A stretch of DNA of 41,171 bases from Bacteroidetes bacterium UBA2364 (GTDB lineage Bacteria; Bacteroidota; Rhodothermia; Rhodothermales; UBA2364): positions 1 through 41,171 of the forward strand of contig DDTM01000052.1 in assembly GCA_002344075.1 (NCBI GenBank), in the 5' to 3' direction. The notes below the pieces were generated by a model. It ran no database searches, was not told where the DNA came from, and worked only from the letters and a program-made list of their open reading frames with translations. Numbering within the stretch: position 1 is the stretch's first letter; every line of letters starts with the position of its first letter. The position numbers were made by a program, and so were the translations under genes. Shown piece by piece: positions 1 through 8,207 of this stretch.

Positions 1-53
1 GTTCGTGGTGATTAAGGAGATGGACACAGCAAAAGGAACAAGGTGAAAAGGAT

Positions 54-689
54 TTAGACGGATCTTCTGAGAAACGCACCCGCATTTCCGCAACAGGGGT
101 CATCCAGATATTCGGTAATCAGACTGGTGATCGTAAAACCATTTCGCTCCTGAACCGAGACGGTTGGATCAAAAACTTCACCGTTTTTCACCTTTTCGTA
201 ATATTGTTCGATCGTGTATTGATCGTCGTATTGCGAATTATAGGTTTGATACCCGCTCAGCATTCCCACGATAATTTGGCCTTTCAGGCCGAGTCGGAGA
301 CAGACCTGATGGCGTGCATTATACATTTGCCTTGCCAACCCTTTCCCACGATAATCTGGCGCAACGCCCATATCCATTCCATATAGCCACTCCCCATCCG
401 GTTCGTGTGTACCAAACCAGAGGTTGTCCGAGATTTCGAGAAAGGTATGGTGTTTATCGGCATAATGATAGCGAATGGCCGAGGCCGAGGCAATCACTTG
501 TCCATTGTATTCGATCACCACTTGCCCTTCTGGGAACAGGCGAATATGGTTGGCAAAGTGAGCCGCCGTAATGATTTCCGCCTCGGAAAGGGTGGGGTAA
601 CAGGCACGCTGGACCGCCTCCATATCTGCCGCATCTTCAGACCGGGCTTCACGAACCACCAGCCCCGAAGGCAAAGTTGCATAAATCAT
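54..689 (-). CDS. GNAT-family N-acetyltransferase
   Basis: Predicted acetyl-CoA-dependent N-acetyltransferase of about 211 residues; the substrate is unknown. The GNAT acetyl-CoA-binding signature is visible mid-protein as GMDMGVAPDYRGKGLA, where the R/Q-x-x-G-x-G/A loop is RGKGLA. The open frame extends to a TTG at 701, but that codon lies in the T-run of a terminator hairpin. The ATG at 689 (MIYATLPSG) is therefore the better start. The C-terminal part, with an aromatic tail and a CC pair, resembles GNAT modules that in some bacteria are fused to a carbon-nitrogen hydrolase. Here it stands alone, although a carbon-nitrogen hydrolase (N-carbamoylputrescine amidase) lies 4.5 kb away. It sits downstream of the NhaC-type gene on the same strand, separated by a terminator, so it is probably its own unit. 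A polyamine substrate would suit the neighbourhood but is a guess. Confidence 0.85.
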   Translation of the reverse strand: MIYATLPSGLVVREARSEDAADMEAVQRACYPTLSEAEIITAAHFANHIRLFPEGQVVIEYNGQVIASASAIRYHYADKHHTFLEISDNLWFGTHEPDGEWLYGMDMGVAPDYRGKGLARQMYNARHQVCLRLGLKGQIIVGMLSGYQTYNSQYDDQYTIEQYYEKVKNGEVFDPTVSVQERNGFTITSLITEYLDDPCCGNAGAFLRRSV

Positions 690-700
690 TTTTGTGTCCA

Positions 701-732
701 AAAAATTAGGGGTTGCATCTACACAACCCCTA
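701..732 (-). terminator. Rho-independent terminator after the nhaC-like gene
   Basis: Eight-to-nine-base perfect stem (707-715 pairing with 724-732) around an 8-base loop. Read on the minus strand it is followed by A then six T. It lies just beyond the stop of the NhaC-family gene at 753 and before the GNAT gene, so it should end the dehydrogenase-antiporter transcript. Confidence 0.75.
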
Positions 733-752
733 TTGTAAAAGAAAGGCCCTAA

Positions 753-2279
753 TTAGGCCATAAAGCCCAAAACCAGGTAAATCAAGCAGGTTACGACAAA
801 AGTAATCATCACCAGCGGAATTTGCGTTTGGCCATGTCGAACATTATCCACTTCCGTTGCGGCAGAAACGAGTACCCGCGCATCCGAGTAATAACAACCA
901 TGCGCCCCAAAAACACCTGCCGCAATAATGGCCCCAATCAAGAGATACGGATTAGTTCCTGTTGCTGCTGCCACCGGAACCATCAACGGAATGGCAATAG
1001 CATACATTCCCCAGTTGTTACCCGTTGCAAACGAAATAGCGCCGAGGCTCACAAAGACTAATAAAGGTAAAAATCCTTTGTTAACGTCTTTGATACTATC
1101 CACCACAAATTCGGTTAGCCCCATATCGTCCCCCAATTTCTTAAGGATGTAGGAAAGCATCAGAATACCAAGTGCAAACACCATGCTTTTGAATCCTTCC
1201 CAAATACCATCGGAAAGCTGGTTAAACGTAGCCAGACCACGGCCCCAGTAATAGAGAATGGTAAATACAATGGCGATAAAAATCCCTTTGAGGGCATCAA
1301 TTTCCATCCAGAATGTAGCAGCAATGAGGACTACTACTGGCACCACAAAGTCGAACCACTGCGCTTTGTGAGCTGTCTCGGAGAGGGGCATCTCGGCCAC
1401 CATATGCTCCGAACCATCCGGAACCAGTTGGCCAGTGGTTTGGGCACGAACTTCAGCCTTTGCCAATCCAGCAAACATGGGTAGTACTTTAAAAATAACC
1501 AAAGGCGCCAAGAAGAGGCTCACCCATGCATATACGTTATAAGGAATGGTCCAAACAAAGCCCTGCCAAGCATTGTCTTCGGTCACCAAATTTGATGTCA
1601 CGAGCAACTCCCCCACATAGGCTTGCCAAGTGGACATTGGGATCAACACCGAAGCCGTTACAGCCATAGAAGAAACCACAAACGCCAGCATCTCGCGGGA
1701 AATGCGGTGCGAATCCGTCACCTTTCGCATTGTAACACCTGCTGTAAGTGCATTTAGATAATCATCTAAGAATAGGAATATCCCCATAAACCACGTCACC
1801 AAGAGTGCACTTCTTGGAGTTTTAGCATGTTCTTTTAGTTTTTCTCCGACAGCAAGCGCAGATCCAGAAATCATCAGCAAAAATATTAACGATCCATACA
1901 ATCCACAGACCATAATCACCCATTGGGAAGACTCATCCATCAGAACCGCCATGGTAGTATCTACCGACTTTGTAAAGAAACCGGAAATTCCATCCGTCAT
2001 GACAAAGCCCACCAAACATCCGAGTACCAAAGGTTCAAAAGCACGTTTCATCAGGATTGCAGCCACCACCACCACAATCGGCGGGATCAAGGAAAGCCAT
2101 CCAAAATATTGCTTGACGGCCTCGGCGTCTTCTGCTGCTTCTTGTGCAAAGACCAACATGGGAAGGAGGGCAACCAAGACCAAAATAGCCCCCACCAGAA
2201 AGCGAGCCGAAGGTGTTTGCGGAACGGGTGTTCCGATGAGGGAGGTTTTCCGGTTGGAAAATGGGGTAAGAAGTTTCAT
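753..2279 (-). CDS. NhaC-family Na+/H+ antiporter-like transporter
   Basis: Polytopic inner-membrane protein of 508 residues with about a dozen hydrophobic segments. It contains family landmarks such as FLDDYLNALTAG followed by an MRKVTD loop, as in NhaC/YqkI-type antiporters and related carriers, and a later SFATGNNWG motif. Family members exchange Na+ for H+, and some carry organic substrates against ions. The first 30 residues are a polar leader before the first membrane segment. Its ATG overlaps the stop of the upstream aldehyde dehydrogenase gene (ATGA at 2276-2279), so the two are almost certainly translated together. The linkage to a dehydrogenase and, divergently, to agmatine-degrading enzymes suggests ion/pH homeostasis during amine use or transport of an amine or its acid product. 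The substrate cannot be read from sequence. Confidence 0.88.
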   Translation of the reverse strand: MKLLTPFSNRKTSLIGTPVPQTPSARFLVGAILVLVALLPMLVFAQEAAEDAEAVKQYFGWLSLIPPIVVVVAAILMKRAFEPLVLGCLVGFVMTDGISGFFTKSVDTTMAVLMDESSQWVIMVCGLYGSLIFLLMISGSALAVGEKLKEHAKTPRSALLVTWFMGIFLFLDDYLNALTAGVTMRKVTDSHRISREMLAFVVSSMAVTASVLIPMSTWQAYVGELLVTSNLVTEDNAWQGFVWTIPYNVYAWVSLFLAPLVIFKVLPMFAGLAKAEVRAQTTGQLVPDGSEHMVAEMPLSETAHKAQWFDFVVPVVVLIAATFWMEIDALKGIFIAIVFTILYYWGRGLATFNQLSDGIWEGFKSMVFALGILMLSYILKKLGDDMGLTEFVVDSIKDVNKGFLPLLVFVSLGAISFATGNNWGMYAIAIPLMVPVAAATGTNPYLLIGAIIAAGVFGAHGCYYSDARVLVSAATEVDNVRHGQTQIPLVMITFVVTCLIYLVLGFMA

Positions 2280-3703
2280 AAGCCGTAGGAAATTAGTTTT
2301 TGTTCAAGGTATTCGTGGAGTCCGTCTTGGCCACATTCCGCGCCAATGCCACTTGCTTTCCAGCCGCCAAAAGGCGCTTCCACCGATTGGGGCGCCCACT
2401 CGTTTACACCTACAATACCAAATTCAATGGCCTCAGCCACCTGCATGGCATTGCTCAGGTTTTGTGTCCAGATGTAGGCCGAAAGACCGTACTCAGTCTG
2501 GTTCGCGAGGGCAATGGCTTCTTCGGTTGTATGGAATGGGGTAATGGGCATTACCGGCCCAAAAAGTTCTTCTTTAAAGATGGGATTATCGGGCGTCACA
2601 TCTGCCAATACCGTAGGCTGATAGAAGTAGCCTTTTTCAGGGGAATTTGGGATTTTTCCACCGCACATCAGGCGGGCACCATGCGCAATAGAGCGCTTCA
2701 CCAAGTCATCCACATGTCCTCGTTGGCGTTCATTGATCAAAGGACCTACATTGCTACTGACCGCCAAGCCATTCCCCCATTTTAGGGCTGCTGTCCGCTC
2801 TGTCGCAATTTCCACAAAACGCTTATAAATTGCTTCATGCACCAAGAAACGTTGTGGTGAGATACAGACTTGGCCGCAATTCCGGAACTTGGCCGAGACC
2901 GCCGAGGGCGCCACTTTCTCTACATCAACATCCGGAAAAACAAGGACGGGGGCATTGCCACCCAATTCCAACGAGAGTTTCGTATGCGTCCGAGAGGCTC
3001 CATCCATCAGCAAACGGCCCACACGGGTACTACCTACAAAGTGTATTTTCCGGCAAATGGGGCTATCCAGAAATACTTCTCCGATGGCTGGCGCATCTCC
3101 GATCACCAAATTGGCACAACCAGCGGGCAGGCCCGCTTCTTCCAAAGCTGCCATCATCAGATGCGCGGTCATTGGGGTAAACTCAGACGGTTTGGCCACG
3201 AACGTACATCCTGCAGCCAATGCCGCTGCCCATACCCGTGCCGTATTATAGGCCGGAAAGTTCCATGCCGTAATAATCCCCACCACCCCAATAGGTTGAT
3301 AAATCACATGCTGACGCTTGCCATTCCGTGCAGCTGGAATAATCTGGCCATAGGAGCGTTTACCTTCCTCGGCAAACCACTCGAACAGGTTTCCAGCAAC
3401 GATCCATTCTCCTGCTGCCTCTATCAAAGGTTTACCCGACTCCAACACCGTTTTTTCTCCATATTCGTAGGCCCGCTCCCGCATTATCCCCGCAGCTCGT
3501 TTCAAAATACCAGCCCGTTCGTATGGGTTCATCGCCTTCCAACCGTCAAGAGCAGCCTTCGCAGCCACCAAAGCCGCACGGGCATCCGCCGCTCCGCCAA
3601 ATGGAATCTGCATGATGATGGACTCATCCGCCGGATTGACCACCGACCATTCCCCGCCTGCTACGGCATCGCACCATTGGCCGCCGATATATTGTTTGAA
3701 CAT
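2276..3703 (-). CDS. gabD: NAD(P)-dependent succinate-semialdehyde-type aldehyde dehydrogenase
   Basis: Aldehyde dehydrogenase of 475 residues, normal for GabD/Sad-type enzymes that oxidise succinate semialdehyde to succinate. Visible motifs are the Rossmann-associated FVGSTRVGR, the general-base Glu in LELGGNAP, the catalytic Cys at residue 280 in GQVCIS, and the C-terminal PFGGWKASGIG signature. There is no signal peptide, so it is cytoplasmic. It is first in a two-gene operon with the NhaC-like transporter (4-base overlap) and is transcribed divergently from the agmatine deiminase and N-carbamoylputrescine amidase genes. That context supports a role at the end of putrescine catabolism (putrescine to GABA to succinate semialdehyde to succinate). 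The putrescine aminotransferase and GABA transaminase steps are not in the window. Specificity among semialdehyde dehydrogenases is inferred; the gene symbol is moderately sure. Confidence 0.85.
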   Translation of the reverse strand: MFKQYIGGQWCDAVAGGEWSVVNPADESIIMQIPFGGAADARAALVAAKAALDGWKAMNPYERAGILKRAAGIMRERAYEYGEKTVLESGKPLIEAAGEWIVAGNLFEWFAEEGKRSYGQIIPAARNGKRQHVIYQPIGVVGIITAWNFPAYNTARVWAAALAAGCTFVAKPSEFTPMTAHLMMAALEEAGLPAGCANLVIGDAPAIGEVFLDSPICRKIHFVGSTRVGRLLMDGASRTHTKLSLELGGNAPVLVFPDVDVEKVAPSAVSAKFRNCGQVCISPQRFLVHEAIYKRFVEIATERTAALKWGNGLAVSSNVGPLINERQRGHVDDLVKRSIAHGARLMCGGKIPNSPEKGYFYQPTVLADVTPDNPIFKEELFGPVMPITPFHTTEEAIALANQTEYGLSAYIWTQNLSNAMQVAEAIEFGIVGVNEWAPQSVEAPFGGWKASGIGAECGQDGLHEYLEQKLISYGL

Positions 3704-3911
3704 GTGATGTTTTGTGTTTTTTAAATTTTGGTGGGCTTCCTGTTACTTAAATGTAAAGAAGAATGGTTTAAAATTCAATATTTTTCATTCATATTTTCTT
3801 GATTAGACTAAAACAACTTAAATTATGCTTACCCACCCACCAAAGAATATTTTTTGATTCTATGCAAAAAAGCACATAAGGATATTCACAATACCTTAAT
3901 CAAAAATAATC
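3704..3911. promoter_or_regulatory. Divergent promoter region with a 9-bp inverted repeat
   Basis: AT-rich 208-base space between the divergent dehydrogenase and agmatine deiminase genes. A perfect 9-base inverted repeat (TTTGGTGGG at 3727-3735, CCCACCAAA at 3836-3844) has its arms about 100 bases apart, one near each gene. It could be two half-operators for a regulator of both units. No convincing housekeeping promoter was assigned. Confidence 0.4.
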
Positions 3912-5210
3912 ATGCGTACCCTCGTGCTCATCTTCTTTGTAAGTTTTTTTCTTTCCGCTTGTCAGAAGCCGGCATCCACGCCCGAAACAGACCGCGCAAC
4001 AGCCACCGAATGGAGAATGCCCGGTGAATTTGAGCCTCAAGATGCTGTATGGATGGCTTTGAACAACGTGCAACACCTCGCCGATGAGAACAACGAGGAT
4101 GTAATTGCCCAAATCATCCGTTCCATTATTGAGACCACGCCTGTAAAACTGATTGTCAAAAACGACTCGGCGCTTCAAGTTATCAAACCCAAGTTACCCG
4201 CAGAAGCCTTTACCAATGGCAGAATCAAGGTCATCAAGATGGACTATCAGGAGTTTTGGGTGCGCGATATGGGACCATCCTACTTGGTGAATGGTAAAGG
4301 AGGTAAAAAAATGGTAGACCTCAACTTCAACACGTGGGGCTATATCCCTGATACAACCGATGTGCTGGCGGATTTGGACGAAACAGTGGATGAGCGGATT
4401 GCCAAAATGGAAGGTTTAGAACTGGCTTCCACTGGGATGATTTCGGAAGGCGGGAACCATGAATTTAATGGCAAAGGGGTGATGCTGGCAGTTGCACAAT
4501 CTGACCAAAACCGTAACCCCAACCTCAGTTTAGCGCAAATGGCCGCCATCTATAAACAAAAGTACCACCTCAAAAAAGTGATCTGGCTGAAAAAAGGCGT
4601 TTTGGAAGATGAACATACCTTTAATGGCCCCATAGACGGACCTAACGGCCAAAAAGTCTATACGGTAGTCACCACAAACGGCCATATTGATGAGCATGTT
4701 CGGTTTATTGACGCCCGAACCATTGCCGTTGCGGAGGCAGATCCGAGCGATATGGATGACCCGATTGCGGTAGAGAACAAAAAACGCATAGACGAGAACC
4801 TCGAAATCCTTCGGAAGGAGACAGATCAAGACGGTAAGCCTTTCAAAATTGTACGTATGCCTATGCCCCGCTCGATCATCCGGATGCAAAAACCCGGCGA
4901 CGGAACCTATGACTACATTGCAACGATGGAATACAAAAAAACGGGCATTCCATTTCCTGTTGGTAAACCCGTAGCCACCATTGCTGCTGCCAGTTACCTA
5001 AATTTTCTGATTACAAATGGCCTAATCATTGCCCAAAAATTTTATCGCCCTGGCATGGATCCTGTGTTAAAACAACGTGATGAACAATCCAAAAAGCAAT
5101 TGGAAAGCCTCTTCCCTGGCCGTAAAGTGATCCAGATAGATGCAACAGCCATTAACTTTGGTGGCGGCGGCATCCATTGTATCACCAAACAAGAACCATT
5201 GTCTAAATAA
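3912..5210 (+). CDS. aguA: Agmatine deiminase family protein with lipoprotein signal
   Basis: Agmatine deiminase hydrolyses agmatine to N-carbamoylputrescine and ammonia. The protein has 432 residues, longer than the usual ~370. Family signatures are clear: WRMPGEFEPQDAVWMA near the N-terminus, the WVRDMGP substrate loop, EGGNHEFNG, HIDEHVRF with the catalytic His, and the glycine-rich GGGGIHC with nucleophilic Cys423 ten residues from the end. The first 17 residues are a hydrophobic signal ending in the lipobox LSAC, so the mature enzyme should be lipid-anchored outside the cytoplasm, unusual for this normally cytosolic enzyme. It starts an operon with the amidase (24 bases downstream) and probably the beta-barrel protein. 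Function is confident from motifs; whether agmatine or peptidyl-arginine is the true substrate is less so, since peptidylarginine deiminases share the fold. Confidence 0.9.
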   Translation: MRTLVLIFFVSFFLSACQKPASTPETDRATATEWRMPGEFEPQDAVWMALNNVQHLADENNEDVIAQIIRSIIETTPVKLIVKNDSALQVIKPKLPAEAFTNGRIKVIKMDYQEFWVRDMGPSYLVNGKGGKKMVDLNFNTWGYIPDTTDVLADLDETVDERIAKMEGLELASTGMISEGGNHEFNGKGVMLAVAQSDQNRNPNLSLAQMAAIYKQKYHLKKVIWLKKGVLEDEHTFNGPIDGPNGQKVYTVVTTNGHIDEHVRFIDARTIAVAEADPSDMDDPIAVENKKRIDENLEILRKETDQDGKPFKIVRMPMPRSIIRMQKPGDGTYDYIATMEYKKTGIPFPVGKPVATIAAASYLNFLITNGLIIAQKFYRPGMDPVLKQRDEQSKKQLESLFPGRKVIQIDATAINFGGGGIHCITKQEPLSK

Positions 5211-5234
5211 TACCCGCGAAACCGAAAGAACGAA

Positions 5235-6095
5235 ATGAATGACCTAAGTTCTGTAAAAATAGCCCTCTTGCAGTTGTCTTGTGGCGCCGATGTTAGTACC
5301 AACGAAGCTAAGACCGTCGAAAAAATCCGCGAAGCCGCTATGCATGGCGCACAAATCATCTGCCTACAAGAGTTGTACAATGCGGTATATTTTCCGCAGC
5401 GGGTAGCAGTGAGCGGGTACCGTTATGCACAACCCTTGCCCAACCCCACCACAGCAGCACTATCGGCACTTGCTGCGGAATTGGGTGTGGTGATCATTGT
5501 TCCGATTTATGAAGAAGCCTTGCCCGGCGTGTATTTTAATACCGTTGTCGTGTTCGATGCCGATGGCCGCGACTTGGGCAAATACCGCAAAACCCATATC
5601 CCAGATGGTCCGCAATATCTCGAAAAGTACTACTTTACACCTGGAGACCTTGGATATCCGGTCTTTCAAACCAAGTTCGGGTGTATTGCCGTCGGGATTT
5701 GTTGGGACGAGTGGTTTCCTGAAGTCGCACGAATCTTTGCTTTGCAAGGTGCGGACATTATCTTTTATCCCTCCGCCATTGGATCGGAGCCAGACCGTCC
5801 GGATTATTCTTCCGACGCCGCATGGCAAACCGTTATCCGCTCACATGGTATTACCAACGGCGTGTTTATTGCCGCCGTAAACCGTGTAGGAACAGAAGAC
5901 GAGATGACGTTCTATGGTAAAAGTTTCGTAAGCGATCCTTTTGGCGACCTTCTGGCACAAGCCTATTCCGAGGAAATCATCTTGTATGCAGATTGTACAT
6001 TGGCAAAAATACGGCAAGCACGCGAACTCCTGCACTTTTTACGAGACCGAAGGGTGGATACGTATCAACCACTTTTGAATAAAATAATGATTTAA
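5235..6095 (+). CDS. aguB: N-carbamoylputrescine amidase
   Basis: Nitrilase-superfamily amidase of 286 residues, normal for AguB, which converts N-carbamoylputrescine to putrescine, CO2 and ammonia. The catalytic triad is complete: Glu46 in CLQELYN, Lys119 in KYRKTHIP, and Cys156 in GICWDEWFPE. The CWDEW(F/Y)PE context and the following YPSAIGSEP are typical of N-carbamoylputrescine amidases rather than of general nitrilases. There is no signal peptide, so it should act in the cytoplasm although its partner deiminase carries an export signal. The gene begins 24 bases after the deiminase stop and is surely co-transcribed with it. Confidence 0.92.
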   Translation: MNDLSSVKIALLQLSCGADVSTNEAKTVEKIREAAMHGAQIICLQELYNAVYFPQRVAVSGYRYAQPLPNPTTAALSALAAELGVVIIVPIYEEALPGVYFNTVVVFDADGRDLGKYRKTHIPDGPQYLEKYYFTPGDLGYPVFQTKFGCIAVGICWDEWFPEVARIFALQGADIIFYPSAIGSEPDRPDYSSDAAWQTVIRSHGITNGVFIAAVNRVGTEDEMTFYGKSFVSDPFGDLLAQAYSEEIILYADCTLAKIRQARELLHFLRDRRVDTYQPLLNKIMI

Positions 6096-6209
6096 TGTGC
6101 ATTTAACTTAAATTATTAATTAAAAACCTTTTACAACTTTCTATTTTTAATAAAACACCCTACTTTCTCCAATAACCAACACAATTCTACCAACAAACCT
6201 TAAAACGAC

Positions 6210-6911
6210 ATGAAAAAAAGAATCTCTACCCTCCTACTGATGATGGCCTTCGTGGCTCCGGGCGCCTTTGCCCAAGTTGAAGTGGGCGCTACGCTCGACT
6301 TATACAGCCAATATCACTGGCGGAATGGCATGCTGGGCTATGGTCCCAGCATCCAACCCGGTGTATCGGTGGGTGTTGGCAAATTATCTATTAGTGCGTG
6401 GGGCAATTATACCTTAGACAAACTGGCATTTGGCGTTCCGGAAGGTACAACGACTGGCCCCGCCAAAGAAATTGACCTGATCGCCGCCTATGAATTGGGC
6501 TTGGGCAATGCGGGTTCTTTGGCGGTTGGAGCAACCGACTATTTTGTGTTCGCCGATGACGACACGTACCAAACCATTGAGTTGAATGCCACATGGAGCG
6601 GCCCAGAAAACTTCCCGCTCAGTATCAATGGCAACCTGAATGTCTCTGGAGACGACGACAAGTCCAACTACGTTCAGGTAAAATACCCCATTACCCGCAA
6701 CAACCTGACATTCGAGATCGTTGGCGGTGGTACGCTGAGCAAAAGCAGCTATTACGGAACCAATAAGGCAGGTCTCACAGAATTAGGATTGAATCTCTCG
6801 AAAGAAATGAAGTTGGGACCACTCCCCGCAACCGTTATTTTAAAGTTGGTGGCCAACCCCTATACGGAGGAGTTCTTCCTCCCCATGGTGGGAATTTCCC
6901 TCTCTAAATAA
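6210..6911 (+). CDS. Small outer-membrane beta-barrel (TorF-like porin) protein
   Basis: Secreted protein of 233 residues with a cleavable signal (AFA-Q site near residue 21). The body alternates polar and hydrophobic residues in about ten amphipathic strands with tight DD/SG/GN turns. Near the start it has YSQYHWRNG, and it ends in a strand rich in glycine and hydrophobics. This pattern resembles TorF-family putative porins (residues SQYxWRxG). It follows aguB by 114 bases and is closed by a strong terminator, so it may be the last gene of the agmatine operon. An outer-membrane pore for amines would fit, but the family assignment is by pattern only and specificity is unknown. Confidence 0.7.
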   Translation: MKKRISTLLLMMAFVAPGAFAQVEVGATLDLYSQYHWRNGMLGYGPSIQPGVSVGVGKLSISAWGNYTLDKLAFGVPEGTTTGPAKEIDLIAAYELGLGNAGSLAVGATDYFVFADDDTYQTIELNATWSGPENFPLSINGNLNVSGDDDKSNYVQVKYPITRNNLTFEIVGGGTLSKSSYYGTNKAGLTELGLNLSKEMKLGPLPATVILKLVANPYTEEFFLPMVGISLSK

Positions 6912-6932
6912 GACGAAGTACGCCTATCAGAT

Positions 6933-6963
6933 AAGCCCGGAGGTTGATCCCGGGCTTTTTTTA
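6933..6963 (+). terminator. Rho-independent terminator of the agmatine operon
   Basis: Perfect 8-base GC-rich stem (AAGCCCGG at 6933-6940 pairing with CCGGGCTT at 6949-6956), an 8-base loop, and a run of eight T starting in the stem end. It lies 22 bases after the stop of the beta-barrel gene. Confidence 0.88.
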
Positions 6964-7129
6964 TGATACAAAACTACAGAAACAACTCATTGGTTTTCAA
7001 GCCCTTACACTTTCAATTAGAGTTTGGTCATCAATTTAAAACGTGGCAATTGGGCACAGAACCCATTTCTCTTTGGTCATACAAAACAAGTAGTGTATCT
7101 TTACTTTTTCATTTTAAAAGCACAACCAA

Positions 7130-7753
7130 ATGGAAGTATGGGAAGCCCGGTTTAGGGCGTTTTTAGCGTTACAACCCGGTGGTGATGTCGCACATGGGCT
7201 TTCACACATCCGGCGGGTAGTGAAGACAGCCAAGGTATTGGCCGTTACAGAAGGAGCAGATTTGGCAGTGGTGACTCCTGCCGCTTGGCTTCATGATTGT
7301 GTACATATCGAGAAAGCAAGCCCGCTTCGTTCCCAAGCCTCGCGTATTTCTGCACAGAAAGCTGAGTATTTTCTGAAAGAAATTGGCTATCCTGCAAAGT
7401 ATCTCGCAGACATACGCCATGCCATCGAGGCGCATAGTTTTACCGCAAATATTCCCGCCAAAACCATCGAAGCCAAAGTGGTTCAAGATGCCGATCGTTT
7501 GGACTCAATCGGCGCGGTGGGTCTGGCCCGCTGCCTAATGCTCGGCGGCGCTTGGAACAAGGAATTGTATAGTCCCGAAGATCCGTTTTGTACCCAGCGC
7601 CCGCCCGATGATACCACATTTACCATAGATCATTTTTATACCAAGTTGCTTTTGTTGCCGAATAAAATGCAAACCGAAGCTGGCCGACAAGAAGGTAAAC
7701 ACCGTGCCGACTTCCTGATGGCTTTCTTGACACAATTGGCTTTGGAGGTATAA
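7130..7753 (+). CDS. HD-domain phosphohydrolase (YedJ-like)
   Basis: Cytoplasmic protein of 207 residues with a complete HD-superfamily metal site: His22/His26 in HGLSHIRRV, His55-Asp56 in WLHDC, a helix with HAIEAHSF around residues 97-103, and Asp120/Asp122 in QDADRLDSIGAVGLAR. The spacing and the DADRLD(S/A)xGAxGxAR block are typical of the YedJ-type family of predicted metal-dependent phosphohydrolases. The natural substrate of this family is not settled. The gene is isolated, between a terminator on the left and about 450 bases of non-coding sequence on the right. The start is the ATG at 7130; an upstream frame from 6963 is unrelated. Confidence 0.88.
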   Translation: MEVWEARFRAFLALQPGGDVAHGLSHIRRVVKTAKVLAVTEGADLAVVTPAAWLHDCVHIEKASPLRSQASRISAQKAEYFLKEIGYPAKYLADIRHAIEAHSFTANIPAKTIEAKVVQDADRLDSIGAVGLARCLMLGGAWNKELYSPEDPFCTQRPPDDTTFTIDHFYTKLLLLPNKMQTEAGRQEGKHRADFLMAFLTQLALEV

Positions 7754-8207
7754 CCCTTGTTCGATGGAGAAGTGGCGGTCACGAAACATGTTACGGATTG
7801 ACAAAACCCCTATACTTCTCATATCGTTTAGGACTTTTAGGTTTTTACCCCTATTCTTTTGAACGCACTCCAATCGCGTGTAGGTATTGTTAATGGCGTC
7901 CATCCTATACTTGGTCGTCTTCGTATAATCTCGTAAGCACGATTTTGCGGCTGGATTGCTTGTTGATTTCATGTACTAGCCCGCCCATCACACCAAAATC
8001 GAGGCGGATTCCCGTTTTTGTTGACATACGAAGTCATCTCTCACCCCACCTCCAGCCTTTTTTGGGCTTAGTTTCCGCTGCACACCAATAAAGGCAGGAT
8101 TTCGCACAAAAAAGCCCTTTCAAAGAACCTGAAGACAAATTCGCAGATCTTCCGGATGGGATTGATTAACTTGTAAGAAGTCTAAACCATTCACATACAA
8201 AGTTTCT
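7754..8207. other. Intergenic region, no supported gene
   Basis: 454 bases between the HD gene and gcvP. The minus strand keeps an open frame of about 70 codons here (7972 down to about 7760) that then runs into the 3' end of the HD gene. Its residue composition looks protein-like, so it could be the degraded end of a lost gene, but I recognise no family. No glycine riboswitch-like tandem structure or terminator was recognised ahead of gcvP. Confidence 0.5.

Noticed and set aside
7535..7972. Minus-strand frame of 145 codons overlapping the end of the HD gene
   Set aside because: Half of it lies antisense to a well-supported HD phosphohydrolase. The free part looks protein-like (RSIGVLSIRNMFRDRHF) but matches no family I know and has no start context; at best it is a degraded gene end.
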